In this document: in pieces, positions 8,563-17,468 of the stretch
Layout: every line of letters begins with the position of its first letter
Numbering within the stretch: position 1 is the first letter of the stretch
Source: Cesiribacteraceae bacterium YIM B00369
GTDB lineage: Bacteria; Bacteroidota; Bacteroidia; Cytophagales; Cyclobacteriaceae
Assembly (NCBI GenBank): GCA_017948555.1
Contig: JAFMYY010000008.1
Coordinates: forward strand, 158,896-222,895
Length of the DNA: 64,000 bases
Direction: 5' to 3'
Notes under the pieces: generated by a model
What the model was told of the DNA's origin: nothing
The model's database searches: none
Seen by the model: the letters and a program-made list of their open reading frames with translations, nothing else
Made by a program: the position numbers and the translations under genes

Positions 8563-9638
8563 GCTTCAATATTTAAGTGTTTCGCCAGGATTTCTTCAAA
8601 CTGTATGGCCCTGTGGCGGTAGGTATGTTCTGCAAGCACTCTTTTAAGGGCAGCCTGGCCAATCTTTTTAGCTCTTTCCGGAGTAAGGTCCTGGAGAATA
8701 TCGGCTACTTCCACTCCGTTGCGGGCTACCAATACCTCTTTACCTGGTTCCAGGAACAGCTCTATTCCTTCCCAGTAATCGGTAATAATGCAGGCGCCTG
8801 CACCTGCAGCTTCGAATACGCGGGTTGCCGGAGAGAATCCATTGGTGGCCATGCTTTCGCGGCAAATGTTCAGTACGGCCATTGGGGTACAGTTGAATGC
8901 ATTGTGCTTATTTGTGCTTACATGCCCCAGGTATTTAACGTTTGGCGTCATTGGCTTATCTCCCCAGCCGCTTCCTCCCAACATAAACGACTTTTCAGGC
9001 AGCAGGGCGGCAGCTTTAAGGAAGAACTCCTCCACCCGCTGTTCCCTGTCCGGCAGCCTGTTTCCAAGAAATGCCGCATCGCAGCTAAAAGCTTCGTCTT
9101 CAGGAACAGGGTGGTGAGTGTCGGGATCCAGCGCATTGTAGATGGGGATGCATTCCTTTGCACCCAGGGCTTTATACTGCTCTATTACCGGATTGCCGCC
9201 TCCGTAAGTAAAAATGTAATCGTATTGAGGGATCAGCTTAAGAAAAGGATCTCCTGCATTAGTATGCACTCGGTGGAGTGTGGCAGGAGCATCGACATCC
9301 CAGAAAGCAGCCAGCTTACCTTCCCGGCGGGTTTTGAGTACCCCGGCCTCCAGGAATTCGTCGAGCACACCTACGCCACTTGCTTTTACCAGCAGGTCAG
9401 CCCCGGCTGCATCATCCAGCATAGCCTGTGCAGCAGCTTCGGTTGCTTCATACACCTTTACTGTTGCGTATTCAGGGTCGGGAATATCCCTGTTCTGCTG
9501 GCGTTCAAAAGCATCGGGCTCGTAAAAAGTAACCTGATGCCCCTGCTCATATAAAGCTCTTATAATACCTCTGTAGTAAGTAGCGGCTCCGTTCCAGTAG
9601 GCCGAAACAAGGGACGACCCGAAAAATGCTATTTTCAT
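8559..9638 (-). CDS. CgeB-like glycosyltransferase
   Basis: 359 aa, same architecture as its downstream neighbour: N-terminal KIAFFGSSLVSAYWNGAATY, then RGI...GHQVTFYEPDAFERQ, and a donor-site block GFSPATRVFEAAGAGACIIT followed by DYWEGIELFLEPGKEVLVA. No signal peptide or membrane segment, so it acts at the cytoplasmic face. Translationally coupled (ATGA) to the 7477-8562 gene and 50 bp after the 9689 gene. The sugar transferred cannot be told from sequence. Retaining GT-B chemistry would be expected from family membership but is not shown here. Confidence 0.82.
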   Translation of the reverse strand: MKIAFFGSSLVSAYWNGAATYYRGIIRALYEQGHQVTFYEPDAFERQQNRDIPDPEYATVKVYEATEAAAQAMLDDAAGADLLVKASGVGVLDEFLEAGVLKTRREGKLAAFWDVDAPATLHRVHTNAGDPFLKLIPQYDYIFTYGGGNPVIEQYKALGAKECIPIYNALDPDTHHPVPEDEAFSCDAAFLGNRLPDREQRVEEFFLKAAALLPEKSFMLGGSGWGDKPMTPNVKYLGHVSTNKHNAFNCTPMAVLNICRESMATNGFSPATRVFEAAGAGACIITDYWEGIELFLEPGKEVLVARNGVEVADILQDLTPERAKKIGQAALKRVLAEHTYRHRAIQFEEILAKHLNIEA

Positions 9639-9688
9639 AATGAGTAATTTTGTTAACTTGTTCGTTTACAATCGTTTTCGACCTTGTG

Positions 9689-10798
9689 CTATACTGTTGC
9701 AGCTTTTTCTTTTTTTTGGAGATCTGCCACAATAGCCAGTAACTCATCTACACGGTGGGCACAGGTATGCTTACTTCTTACAGCATGCAATCCATTAGAG
9801 TAAAGCTCCCTTGCGCGGAAGGAATTGGTCAGCAGTTCCTGCATTGTTTCCTTCATTTCCTGCCCGTTTTTTACCATGGCAAAATCTTTACCTGCTTCAA
9901 ATAAACCTTCCGTATCTTTCCATGGAGCAGAAATCAAAGGAATGCCGCATGCCATTGCCTCAAACGGACGGATGGTGGGTATACCAGGCAGCGCCTGTGT
10001 ATAGTAGCGGCGCGGTACGTGAACGGTAAATTTATACTGGCAGAAAATTTCAGGTGCCTTATAATTCGGCAGCCAGCCTTTGTATTCAATACCGGCTTCC
10101 TTTAACCTTTTAAGGGCATGTTCAGGGTAACGCACTCCATATATGGTTGCTTTCAGCCCCAGCTCTTCCACCGGGCGTATAAGGAATTCCTCCAGCTCTT
10201 CAGCTCTTTCGTCATCGCCCCAGTTACCGATCCATACCAGGTCTCCCTTTTTTTCGTGGCATGAGCGGGGGTAGAAGTGGCGGGTATCAGCGGCTTCATG
10301 CCAGGTCCAGGCTCTTTTTGCCCACTTGTTCTCCAGGTACAGGTCCTTAATAACCTCCCCGAAAGCCAGTACACCATCGTAATTGCGCAGGTCGTAGCGT
10401 TTCATTTCTTCAGGAGCAGAAACTGAGCGGTGGTGGGTGTCGTGGAAGAGCAGGTGAAAACCCAGCTTCTCCTTTAACTCACCCAGCCGGCTCACCAGTT
10501 CACTGGTATTCCATTCGTGCACAATTACGAGGTCAGCATCCTGTACAAGCGATTCAAAATCGGTTTCATCAGGGTAGTAGAAATTTGTTTTAAGTTGCGG
10601 GAATTCCTTTTTAAAATTGATAGTTGCTTCAGCTCCCCCTTCTTTCATCAGGTTTTCATAGCTCCATCCGTCTGTAGGCTCGTACACATCCACTTTATGG
10701 CCCCTGCTAAGCAGGTCCGAAACAATGCCTCTCAAAAAATGCGCATTTCCGTGGTTCCAGCAGGAAATGAGGGAGTGGTAAAAAAGTTTTATATTCAT
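9689..10798 (-). CDS. CgeB-like glycosyltransferase
   Basis: 369 aa from the ATG at 10798 (MNIKLFYHSLISCWNHGNAH). An upstream in-frame start at 10861 would add 21 residues not typical of the fold. The beginning (CWNHGNAHFLRGIVSDLLSR then GHKVDVYEP) matches the two neighbouring CgeB-like enzymes. The donor-site region is TIRPFEAMACGIPLISAPW followed by KDTEGLFEAGKDFAMV. The three enzymes share an S.W.NG.A...RG signature in the first 30 residues. Role: one step of glycan assembly. An 85-bp gap separates it from the GT4 gene before it and 50 bp from the next one. Confidence 0.8.
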   Translation of the reverse strand: MNIKLFYHSLISCWNHGNAHFLRGIVSDLLSRGHKVDVYEPTDGWSYENLMKEGGAEATINFKKEFPQLKTNFYYPDETDFESLVQDADLVIVHEWNTSELVSRLGELKEKLGFHLLFHDTHHRSVSAPEEMKRYDLRNYDGVLAFGEVIKDLYLENKWAKRAWTWHEAADTRHFYPRSCHEKKGDLVWIGNWGDDERAEELEEFLIRPVEELGLKATIYGVRYPEHALKRLKEAGIEYKGWLPNYKAPEIFCQYKFTVHVPRRYYTQALPGIPTIRPFEAMACGIPLISAPWKDTEGLFEAGKDFAMVKNGQEMKETMQELLTNSFRARELYSNGLHAVRSKHTCAHRVDELLAIVADLQKKEKAATV

Positions 10799-10883
10799 AA
10801 GTGTTATAGAATTAAACGGCAGCGTTTGAAACAGGCGCGGGAAATGAGATTTGTCTCTCACTTCCCGTTTCCGGCTTCTAAAC

Positions 10884-12041
10884 TTATACTTTTAAGGTTG
10901 ATGAATATGTTTTAGTTTTCAGGGTATTTAAATCTTTTGCTGCACCCTCTTTCTGCCACAGCTTCCGGTAAAGTTTTGTATAGGCAGCGCCCTGCCGTAC
11001 AGGACTAAAGGCAGTAGCTTTTCTCCTGGCTTTATGGCTCATTTCCAGCCTGATTTTTGGGTTCCGTACCAGGAATGAAAGCTTTTCAGCAATATCTTCA
11101 GGATTGTCAGGGTCTGCAAATAGGGCTGCGCCTTCCCAGTTTTCGCGCAGGCTGGGGATATCGCCCAGTACCAGTGCGCAGCCGGAAAGTGCGGCTTCCA
11201 ATACGCTAAGGCCAAAAGGCTCATATTTAGCCGGAAGGGCATATATAGAAGCCTTGGAAAGCTGCTGAGCGGTTTCCTCCTGTGTTAACTGCCCGAGCAG
11301 GTTGAGGTGTTGGAATTCAGCTGCTTTGCCCGTGGCAGGGTGAGTGGCATCGCCTGCAATTTTAACAGGCCATGGCAGCTGCTGTGCGGCAGTTTGCAGG
11401 GAAATAATATTTTTAGCTTCATCCCAAAGGCGGCCGGCACTGAGGATGAACTCTTCTTTTTGTGCCGGACGGAAGAGGCAGTAATCCCTGCTGTTAGGTA
11501 ATGCCTCGCAATAATCCAGCGGGCCGTAAAGTTTTTTTATTGTCTGGAGAAAGCTGTGGGTAGGTGCTACTACCACATCGGCTGCCTGTAGTCCCTGCTT
11601 TACCATTTCTTTATAAATGCTGTAGTTTTGCGGAGCTTCTTCCCCTTTTACAGCTTCCCACCAGGAAAGCACGCAGGAGTGGGCGACCACCACTACGGGA
11701 GCACTCCAGGGAAGATGGCCATGGCAGTAGTTGTTCAGGTGGATAAGATCCGGCTCCAGCTCTTCTTCTAATTGAAGCAGCCACTCACCGGCTGCCTCCA
11801 CATCCTTCCAGGGGTTATCCATCCATTCCAGCTGGAAACTGCTCTGGTGCAGGCTGAGGTTTGGAATACATGCTGCCTGTTGCTCCTGAGCGGGCGATGC
11901 CTTTTTGCCCATTGTGGCAAGGTGTACATGCACCCCATAAGGCAGGAGGGAATGGACCAGCTCAAGGGCATAGGTCCAGACTCCGCCTACCGTATCGGCA
12001 GTCATTAGAATTTTTTTATTTTTAAATTCAGATACGTCCAT
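10884..12041 (-). CDS. Family 4 glycosyltransferase
   Basis: 385 aa from ATG 12041 (MDVSEFKNKKILMTADTVGG); a start at 12065 would add eight residues. N-terminal acceptor domain begins KILMTADTVGGVWTYALELV. The C-terminal donor domain includes FILSAGRLWDEAKNI, the KYEPFGLSVLEAALSGCALV block and LGDIPSLRENWEGAALF followed by ADPDNPEDIAEKL. That is the classic GT4 (GT-B, retaining) E-x7-E arrangement. It differs from its three CgeB-like neighbours, so the operon combines two glycosyltransferase types. It overlaps the upstream oxidoreductase gene by 14 bp with the chosen start. Donor and acceptor are unknown. Confidence 0.85.
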   Translation of the reverse strand: MDVSEFKNKKILMTADTVGGVWTYALELVHSLLPYGVHVHLATMGKKASPAQEQQAACIPNLSLHQSSFQLEWMDNPWKDVEAAGEWLLQLEEELEPDLIHLNNYCHGHLPWSAPVVVVAHSCVLSWWEAVKGEEAPQNYSIYKEMVKQGLQAADVVVAPTHSFLQTIKKLYGPLDYCEALPNSRDYCLFRPAQKEEFILSAGRLWDEAKNIISLQTAAQQLPWPVKIAGDATHPATGKAAEFQHLNLLGQLTQEETAQQLSKASIYALPAKYEPFGLSVLEAALSGCALVLGDIPSLRENWEGAALFADPDNPEDIAEKLSFLVRNPKIRLEMSHKARRKATAFSPVRQGAAYTKLYRKLWQKEGAAKDLNTLKTKTYSSTLKV

Positions 12042-13077
12042 AAATCCGGTCCAGTACTTTAGCAACTTCTACAATGGTATTTGCCTCAGGGTCGAATTTT
12101 TTTCCTGCAGCAAGGCGTTCCGCCCATTCTCCTACAGCTCTCACACCCCATTCATCCGGGCCTTCAAAAAGAACTTCGGTTTGGGTTCCGTTTAAGCGCA
12201 GGGCCCTGAAGTCATAAAAGGAGCCGTTTATATTGCGGAAAGCCACACCTCCTTTGGTGCCGTAAAAATTAGCCTGAATGTCGGCTTCTTTTCCTGCAGG
12301 CAAATTCCAGGAGCAGTTCAGGTGGATTGCTGTTTTTTCTTGCTGCTCGTTGGTGAGGTTAATAAGCGCTGTGGCATAATCTTCCACCTGAGTTTCAGGG
12401 TCCTTTAAAGTGCTGCCACCGCTGAAAAGACTGCTGCAAACATCCTGTACCTTTGTGCCTTTAAGAGTCCAGAGGGCAAGGTCTATCAGGTGGATACCCA
12501 GGTCGACCACGCATCCTCCGCCGGAGCGTTTAGGATCGTAAAACCACTCTTTTCCCGGACCCCAGGCATTGTGAAAGGTAAGTTCAGTTGCATAAATATG
12601 CCCCAGCTCACCACTTTGTATTATATCGTGTATCTGCCGGAAGCAGGTATGCCGGTAGCAAAGGTCTACTCCCAGTAAAAGGTTATTCCTGCGTGCCGCT
12701 TCCACCACAGCTTCGGTTTCCGCAGCGTTCCTGCCAAGTGGTTTCTGGCAAAAAACCGCCTTGCCCTTGTTCAGGGCTGCAATACTTTGTTCTGCATGCA
12801 GCGCACTTGGGGTGGCAATAACAACTCCGTCCACATCAGAATCCAGAATTTCTTCAAAGGACCCGTAGGTGGTGGCATTGGGGGCAACAGCCAGGGCAGC
12901 GTCCAGGTTATCCCGGCTTGGGTCTGCAATGCCGGCTACTTCAATTGTTTCGTTTTTGATCAGTGCTTCCATGCGGTTCTTGCCAATCCAGCCTACACCT
13001 AAAAAAGCCAGGCGCGGGCGCGAAACAGCTGTGGTTGCACTTTCTTTTACTGAGCTTGCGGTACTTTGTGATATCAT
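12028..13077 (-). CDS. Gfo/Idh/MocA family sugar oxidoreductase
   Basis: 349 aa. NAD(P)-binding N-terminus LAFLGVGWIGKNRMEALI, followed by VAGIADPSRDN; the conserved EKP-like motif appears as CQKPLG near residue 120. The substrate-domain signature GGGCVVDLGIHLIDLALW lies near 200-217, with the catalytic DxGxH intact. Members oxidise or epimerise free, nucleotide-linked or inositol-type sugars. The first 20 residues are low-complexity (SSVKESATTAV). Start overlaps the stop of the following MDR gene (13074) by 4 bp, so these two oxidoreductases are coupled and probably act on the same sugar intermediate. Confidence 0.87.
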   Translation of the reverse strand: MISQSTASSVKESATTAVSRPRLAFLGVGWIGKNRMEALIKNETIEVAGIADPSRDNLDAALAVAPNATTYGSFEEILDSDVDGVVIATPSALHAEQSIAALNKGKAVFCQKPLGRNAAETEAVVEAARRNNLLLGVDLCYRHTCFRQIHDIIQSGELGHIYATELTFHNAWGPGKEWFYDPKRSGGGCVVDLGIHLIDLALWTLKGTKVQDVCSSLFSGGSTLKDPETQVEDYATALINLTNEQQEKTAIHLNCSWNLPAGKEADIQANFYGTKGGVAFRNINGSFYDFRALRLNGTQTEVLFEGPDEWGVRAVGEWAERLAAGKKFDPEANTIVEVAKVLDRIYGRI

Positions 13078-14093
13078 AGGGTAATCAGCGCTTTAAGAAA
13101 GCCTTCAGGCCTTTCAATACTACATTTTAATGCTTCTTCTAAATTATCAAGGGTAAAGGTGTGGGTATAGAGCGGGCCTGGGTTTATGCGGCCTGCTGCC
13201 ACAGCTGCAGCAGCTTCATGCATGCCTTCCATATATTTTTCCTGCTCCCGCTCATGGGCATTTATCACATCCAGCCCTTTCCAGTTCCATTGTTGTATGT
13301 TAACAGAGCGCATTCCATCCTGGTGAAAGCCTGCAATAATAAGCTTTCCCCTGTTTTTCAGCAGTTCACCGGAAAGGTTCAGTGGCCATTCCTTTCCGGT
13401 GGCTTCAATAACCCTGTCGCACCAGTTTTCATTGGTAATTTCCTTTACCTGTTCAATAATTTCCCAGTGGTCATGGAGCGGGAGGGCATGGTCAGCGCCA
13501 CAATTCTTTGCCACCTCCAAGGCATACTCACGACGGCTCAGGGCAATTACGTTAGCGCCTCTTTCCTTGCATAACTGGGTAAGCAGCGCTCCTAAAAAGC
13601 CTATGCCGATAATAGCTACGGTATGCCCCGGTTTAATATCGCTCCGGTTAAAGATGTTGAGTGCACAGCCCAGTGGTTCACCCGGAAAAGGCTGACCTGC
13701 AAGCGTTCCTTCCAGCTTCAGGCATGCAGATTCCTCAGCTACATCATATTCTGCATAGGCAGCATAGGAAAGCATGGCTACCCTGTCGCCTGTCTGAATG
13801 TTTTTTACATCTTCTCCTTTTGCCACTACTGTACCCCAGCCTTCATGCCCGGGGGTACCCGCCTCAAGGGGGTAGCTGAACCAATCGCGTCCTTCGAAAG
13901 GAGGAATATTGGAAGCGCATACGCCACAACCTTCCAGCTTAACAAGGACCTGCGTCGGGCCCGGGGAAGGCAGTTCTGTTTCCTTTATAACTACTTTTTT
14001 ATCTCCTCCAAAAGAGGCTGCCTTCATTTTATCGGGCAGCGGCATTACTTTGGAGTATTTCCGGCTTTTTTCTGTAACAGTTGTGCTGGACAT
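13074..14093 (-). CDS. Zinc-type MDR alcohol/sugar dehydrogenase
   Basis: 339 aa medium-chain dehydrogenase. N-terminal GroES-like fold with GCGVCASNIPPFEGRDW (catalytic zinc Cys) and GTPGHEGWG (His-Glu). Rossmann motif AIIGIGFLGALLTQLC near residue 165. The four-cysteine structural zinc loop usual in the family is absent. The first 15 residues (MSSTTVTEKSRKYSK) precede a typical start at MKAASFGG, so a start nearer MPLPDKMKAAS is possible. It is coupled to the Gfo/Idh gene. An operon role in oxidising a sugar or polyol precursor is inferred, the substrate unknown. Confidence 0.85.
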   Translation of the reverse strand: MSSTTVTEKSRKYSKVMPLPDKMKAASFGGDKKVVIKETELPSPGPTQVLVKLEGCGVCASNIPPFEGRDWFSYPLEAGTPGHEGWGTVVAKGEDVKNIQTGDRVAMLSYAAYAEYDVAEESACLKLEGTLAGQPFPGEPLGCALNIFNRSDIKPGHTVAIIGIGFLGALLTQLCKERGANVIALSRREYALEVAKNCGADHALPLHDHWEIIEQVKEITNENWCDRVIEATGKEWPLNLSGELLKNRGKLIIAGFHQDGMRSVNIQQWNWKGLDVINAHEREQEKYMEGMHEAAAAVAAGRINPGPLYTHTFTLDNLEEALKCSIERPEGFLKALITL

Positions 14094-14107
14094 ATTTCTG
14101 TTTTAAT

Positions 14108-14290
14108 GTTTTAGTATTGAGATTTGAGACGTGAGACGTGAGATTTGGGACAGGATTCAGGATGCTTTTGCTTTATATTCCTGTAATGATCGATTATCCG
14201 GTATTTATTATCCACAACTCACTTCTCACCCTTCACTACTCTTCTTTCAGTTTACAATTTTCAATTCTCTCTTTTTATCTTCTTTTAAGG
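14108..14290. repeat. Degenerate short-unit intergenic repeat overlapping an ORF end
   Basis: On the plus strand, GAGATTTGAGACGTGAGACG is followed by CAATTTTCAATTCTC-type units at 14254-14275. The complementary minus strand reads GAATTGAAAATTGTAAACTG then AAAGAAGAGTAGTGAAGGG. Such drifting 7-8 bp units are a recurrent intergenic class in Bacteroidota. Here the repeat supplies the last codons (RELKIVN) of the hydrolase-epimerase fusion. Confidence 0.5.
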
Positions 14291-16280
14291 ATTTGGAATC
14301 CTGTTCCCCCTTGCTTCTCATTAGCCACTGATGCAGTTTTTTGATACCGCTTTTGTAAGAAACCTCAGGTTTCCAGCCTGTAGACTGGCTGAATTTATTA
14401 TGGTTACTTACATAATAATACTGGTCTCCGGGGCGCCAGTCGCCAAAACCGGTGGTAAGTGAAGTGCCCGGTAAATCATCAATGATGTCCAATACCTCCA
14501 GCAGGCTTACTGCATTAGCTCTGCCGCCGCCTATATTAAAGGCTTTGCCGCTGAACTGCCCGATGTTTTTGCGGGCCGCTTCCATTGCTTGTACCAGGTC
14601 TTCCACAAAAAGGATATCCCGAACCTGCTTGCCATTGCCATAAATATTGATGCTCTGCTCACCAAGTGCCCTTATCAGGAAGTTGGCAACCCAGCCCTGG
14701 TCCTCGGTACCGCACTGATGCGGGCCGTAAATGCAGCTCATCCGGAATACGACAGCTGGTATGTTATAGATGCGGGCATAATCGCACACATACTGATCGG
14801 CAGCACCTTTGGAGCAGCCATAAGGGCTGTGGAAGCTAAGCGGCTGCTGCTCGTCTATACCCTCCTGAAATACCGGGTTGGCAGGAGTGTAGCTGGTTTC
14901 GTTTTCCTGCAGCTGTAAATCTTCGAGGTTCCCGTATACCTTATTAGTAGAGGTGTAAAGCAGGCCCGGCGGATTTTCCATTTTCCGCAGTGCCTGTAAT
15001 ATATTGAGCGTGCCTTCGAGGTTAACCTCATAATCTTCCTGCGGATTATCGACCGAAGTGGTTACAGCAACCTGGGCCGCGAAATGATATACATGCGAAA
15101 CACCTTCCAGTGCTTTGCTTACCTCATAAGGATTCCTGATATCGGCAACTTTTACCTGCAGCTTATCCTTCCATTTATTCTTAAGCCATGCAAGGTTATC
15201 AATGACTCCTTTTCTGCTCAGGTTGTCAAGGATAACCACAGGGATGTCCTGGCCCAGCAGGTAATCGGCCATATTGGTTCCTATAAAGCCTGCCCCGCCG
15301 GTAATTAAAATTGGCTTCTCATCGGCATCGGCTGAAATGGGGTTGGGCTGCAGGAGTTTAAGTTTTTCCGGTAAAGCCTTTAAGCCATATTCCTTCAGGA
15401 GGGTATGCAGGAGCTTGGGGCTTCCTGCTGAAGTGAGCATTCCAAAGAAATACTCACGCTCATCGAGGTGGAAGCCGTCCATGGTTTCTTTCTCGGCAGG
15501 CAGATCATGGAGGGTGTACCAATAGGCGCGGTCAACAGGTAAGGATAAAAGTTTATTAAATTCCTCTGCCTGCTTCAGCTCATTGTGCTGCCAGGTGGAA
15601 AAGCCGCATTCTGTTATCCAGAGGCGTGCTTCGCTGTTGTGCGCATTCAGTACCTTTTGTACCCTTTCAATATTGGTCTGCCAGCCTTCAAAATTAAAAT
15701 CAAACACATCGGGAAAACCGTGGAAGCCCACCACATCAATATACTCCAGTACTTTATAGTCGCCCATAAGGCTCAGCCAGCTGGGGTCGATAGGGCTCAT
15801 GCCACCCAAAACTGTTTTTTTACCCCTTTGCTTAGCCCAATGGGCAGCCTTTATGATCATGTCTGCAAATATCTTCCAGCCCATGTCGAGGGTAAAATCC
15901 CATTCCGTTTTATTATTCGGCTCGTTCCAAAGCTCTATATAATCAAAATACTGCCCGTAATCTGTAATCAGCAGATCCAGGGTATCGGCATAATCTTTTG
16001 TATTGCGCGGGGGCGAAGCAACCTTAGCTTCTATACCTAATGAGGGAGGAGTATAGGTAAAGCAGGGCAGCAGCTCAAAGTTCATTGCAAGCTTTGGCAG
16101 CAGCCAGTCATACCACTCTTTCCCTTCAGGCCTGTTAAGGTCGGCCCAGGAAATGCCCGTGCGCAGGAAAGAAACCCCTATATCGTGCAGCTCAGTTATG
16201 GTTTTTTCAACCTTTGTGTAGTCACCCAAATGAAACCACTGAACAATGCCAATAGAAGGGCTTTTTATATTTCCGTTCAT
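14247..16280 (-). CDS. Glycoside hydrolase-like / NAD-sugar epimerase fusion
   Basis: 677 aa, two domains. Residues 1-310 form a clan-A (TIM-barrel) glycoside-hydrolase-like domain: acid/base candidate E120 in ELWNEPNNK and nucleophile candidate E224 in WITECGFS, as in GH39/GH5-type barrels. No signal peptide is present, so it is cytoplasmic. Residues 323-660 are an extended-SDR epimerase/dehydratase: ILITGGAGFIGTN at 324, catalytic YGCSK near 505, CIYGPHQCGTEDQGW near 530, and a DWRPGDQYYYVSN tail that resembles CDP-tyvelose/paratose and UDP-sugar epimerases. A cytoplasmic hydrolase barrel joined to a nucleotide-sugar epimerase is unusual. The barrel may be a non-catalytic binding unit or may trim an intermediate. 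The C-terminal tail after LHQWLMRSKG is repeat-derived. Confidence 0.85.
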   Translation of the reverse strand: MNGNIKSPSIGIVQWFHLGDYTKVEKTITELHDIGVSFLRTGISWADLNRPEGKEWYDWLLPKLAMNFELLPCFTYTPPSLGIEAKVASPPRNTKDYADTLDLLITDYGQYFDYIELWNEPNNKTEWDFTLDMGWKIFADMIIKAAHWAKQRGKKTVLGGMSPIDPSWLSLMGDYKVLEYIDVVGFHGFPDVFDFNFEGWQTNIERVQKVLNAHNSEARLWITECGFSTWQHNELKQAEEFNKLLSLPVDRAYWYTLHDLPAEKETMDGFHLDEREYFFGMLTSAGSPKLLHTLLKEYGLKALPEKLKLLQPNPISADADEKPILITGGAGFIGTNMADYLLGQDIPVVILDNLSRKGVIDNLAWLKNKWKDKLQVKVADIRNPYEVSKALEGVSHVYHFAAQVAVTTSVDNPQEDYEVNLEGTLNILQALRKMENPPGLLYTSTNKVYGNLEDLQLQENETSYTPANPVFQEGIDEQQPLSFHSPYGCSKGAADQYVCDYARIYNIPAVVFRMSCIYGPHQCGTEDQGWVANFLIRALGEQSINIYGNGKQVRDILFVEDLVQAMEAARKNIGQFSGKAFNIGGGRANAVSLLEVLDIIDDLPGTSLTTGFGDWRPGDQYYYVSNHNKFSQSTGWKPEVSYKSGIKKLHQWLMRSKGEQDSKSLKEDKKRELKIVN

Positions 16281-16316
16281 AAAATTTGTTCGTTTAAATG
16301 CAGATAAAAAAACAGG

Positions 16317-17435
16317 TTATACAGTAAGGCCTCTGGCTTCCAGTTCCTCTTTAGCATCTGCTACTTTGTCTTCCGCAATCTGGTCCTGCAGCCAGCCGGC
16401 CAGTTCCTGAATACCTTCCTCAAGAGAATAAGAAGGCGTGTAACCGAGTATTTCCTTCGCTTTGGAAATGTCTGCATAGCAATGGCGGATATCGCCTACC
16501 CTGTATTTGCCTGTTATTTCAGGCTTGATATATTTCTTGCCCAGCACCACAGCCATTTTTTCGGCTACCTCCTGTATGGTGTAGCTTTTTCCGCTGCCAA
16601 TGTTAAATACTTCGCCGGCGGCTTCGGGCGTTTCCATGGCAAGGCGGCAGGCACGTGCAATATCGTATACGCTTACAAAGTCGCGTATCTGCTGGCCGTC
16701 TTCGAAAATAAGAGGCGGTTTATTGTTCAGGAAGCGCGATGCGAAAATGGCAAGCACACCTGTGTATGGATTAGAGAGCGCCTGATAAGGGCCGTAGGCA
16801 TTGAAAAAGCGAAGTGCAACAACAGGAATATTATAGGCATTGCCCACCATCAGACACATACGCTCCTGGTCGTATTTTGACAGTGCATATACCGAGGCCA
16901 GGTCCGGTGTTTTGCTTTCCGGTGTGGCCACAGGAGAAAGCTTTTCCCCTTTTGCATTGTGCACTTCCCAGTCGGCCTGCTTCAGCTGTTCTTTTTTACG
17001 GCAGGGGGCTTCCTGGTGCTTTCCTGAAGCATCCTGATATAAGCCTTCCCCGTAAATGCTCATGCTGGAGGCTACCACCAGCTTTTCCACAGGGTTTTCA
17101 ATAAGGGCCTCCAGGAGTACTGCGGTGCCTGTATTATTTACTTCGGTATATTCCTGCAGTTCATACATGCTCTGGCCAACACCTACGCGGGCAGCAAAGT
17201 GGTACACCACATCTACTCCTTCAAGTGCATTTCTTATAGCCGCACGGTTCCGTACATCGCCTGTAATAAGCTCAGCATCTTTTGGCAGGTAGGCAGGCCG
17301 TTCCCCGTTCTCTCCGTGTACCTGCTCAAGCAGGTTATCCAGCACCCTTACTTTATATCCGTTTTTTAAAAGCTCATTGGCTAAGTGAGATCCGATAAAG
17401 CCGGCCCCTCCTGTAATTAATACTTGCTTCTTCAT
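16317..17435 (-). CDS. NAD-dependent nucleotide-sugar epimerase/dehydratase
   Basis: 372 aa extended SDR. Cofactor motif LITGGAGFIGSHLANELL at the N-terminus, YHFAARVGVGQSMY near residue 80, catalytic YALSKYDQE (Tyr-x3-Lys) and FFNAYGPYQALSNPYTGV near 210, then GEVFNIGSGKSYTIQEVA. These are hallmarks of UDP-glucose 4-epimerase/GDP-mannose dehydratase relatives. The long insert between residues 125 and 170 is atypical and charged. It precedes the fusion gene by 36 bp and probably supplies the same nucleotide-sugar pathway. The exact reaction is not decidable here. Confidence 0.87.
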   Translation of the reverse strand: MKKQVLITGGAGFIGSHLANELLKNGYKVRVLDNLLEQVHGENGERPAYLPKDAELITGDVRNRAAIRNALEGVDVVYHFAARVGVGQSMYELQEYTEVNNTGTAVLLEALIENPVEKLVVASSMSIYGEGLYQDASGKHQEAPCRKKEQLKQADWEVHNAKGEKLSPVATPESKTPDLASVYALSKYDQERMCLMVGNAYNIPVVALRFFNAYGPYQALSNPYTGVLAIFASRFLNNKPPLIFEDGQQIRDFVSVYDIARACRLAMETPEAAGEVFNIGSGKSYTIQEVAEKMAVVLGKKYIKPEITGKYRVGDIRHCYADISKAKEILGYTPSYSLEEGIQELAGWLQDQIAEDKVADAKEELEARGLTV

Positions 17436-17468
17436 AAAAAAAATAGTGAAAAAATATAAACTTCTACT

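Noticed and set aside
8577..9554. Long 325-codon frame opposite the CgeB-like gene
   Set aside because: Antisense shadow of a clear glycosyltransferase gene; its translation is cysteine- and aromatic-rich without family features.
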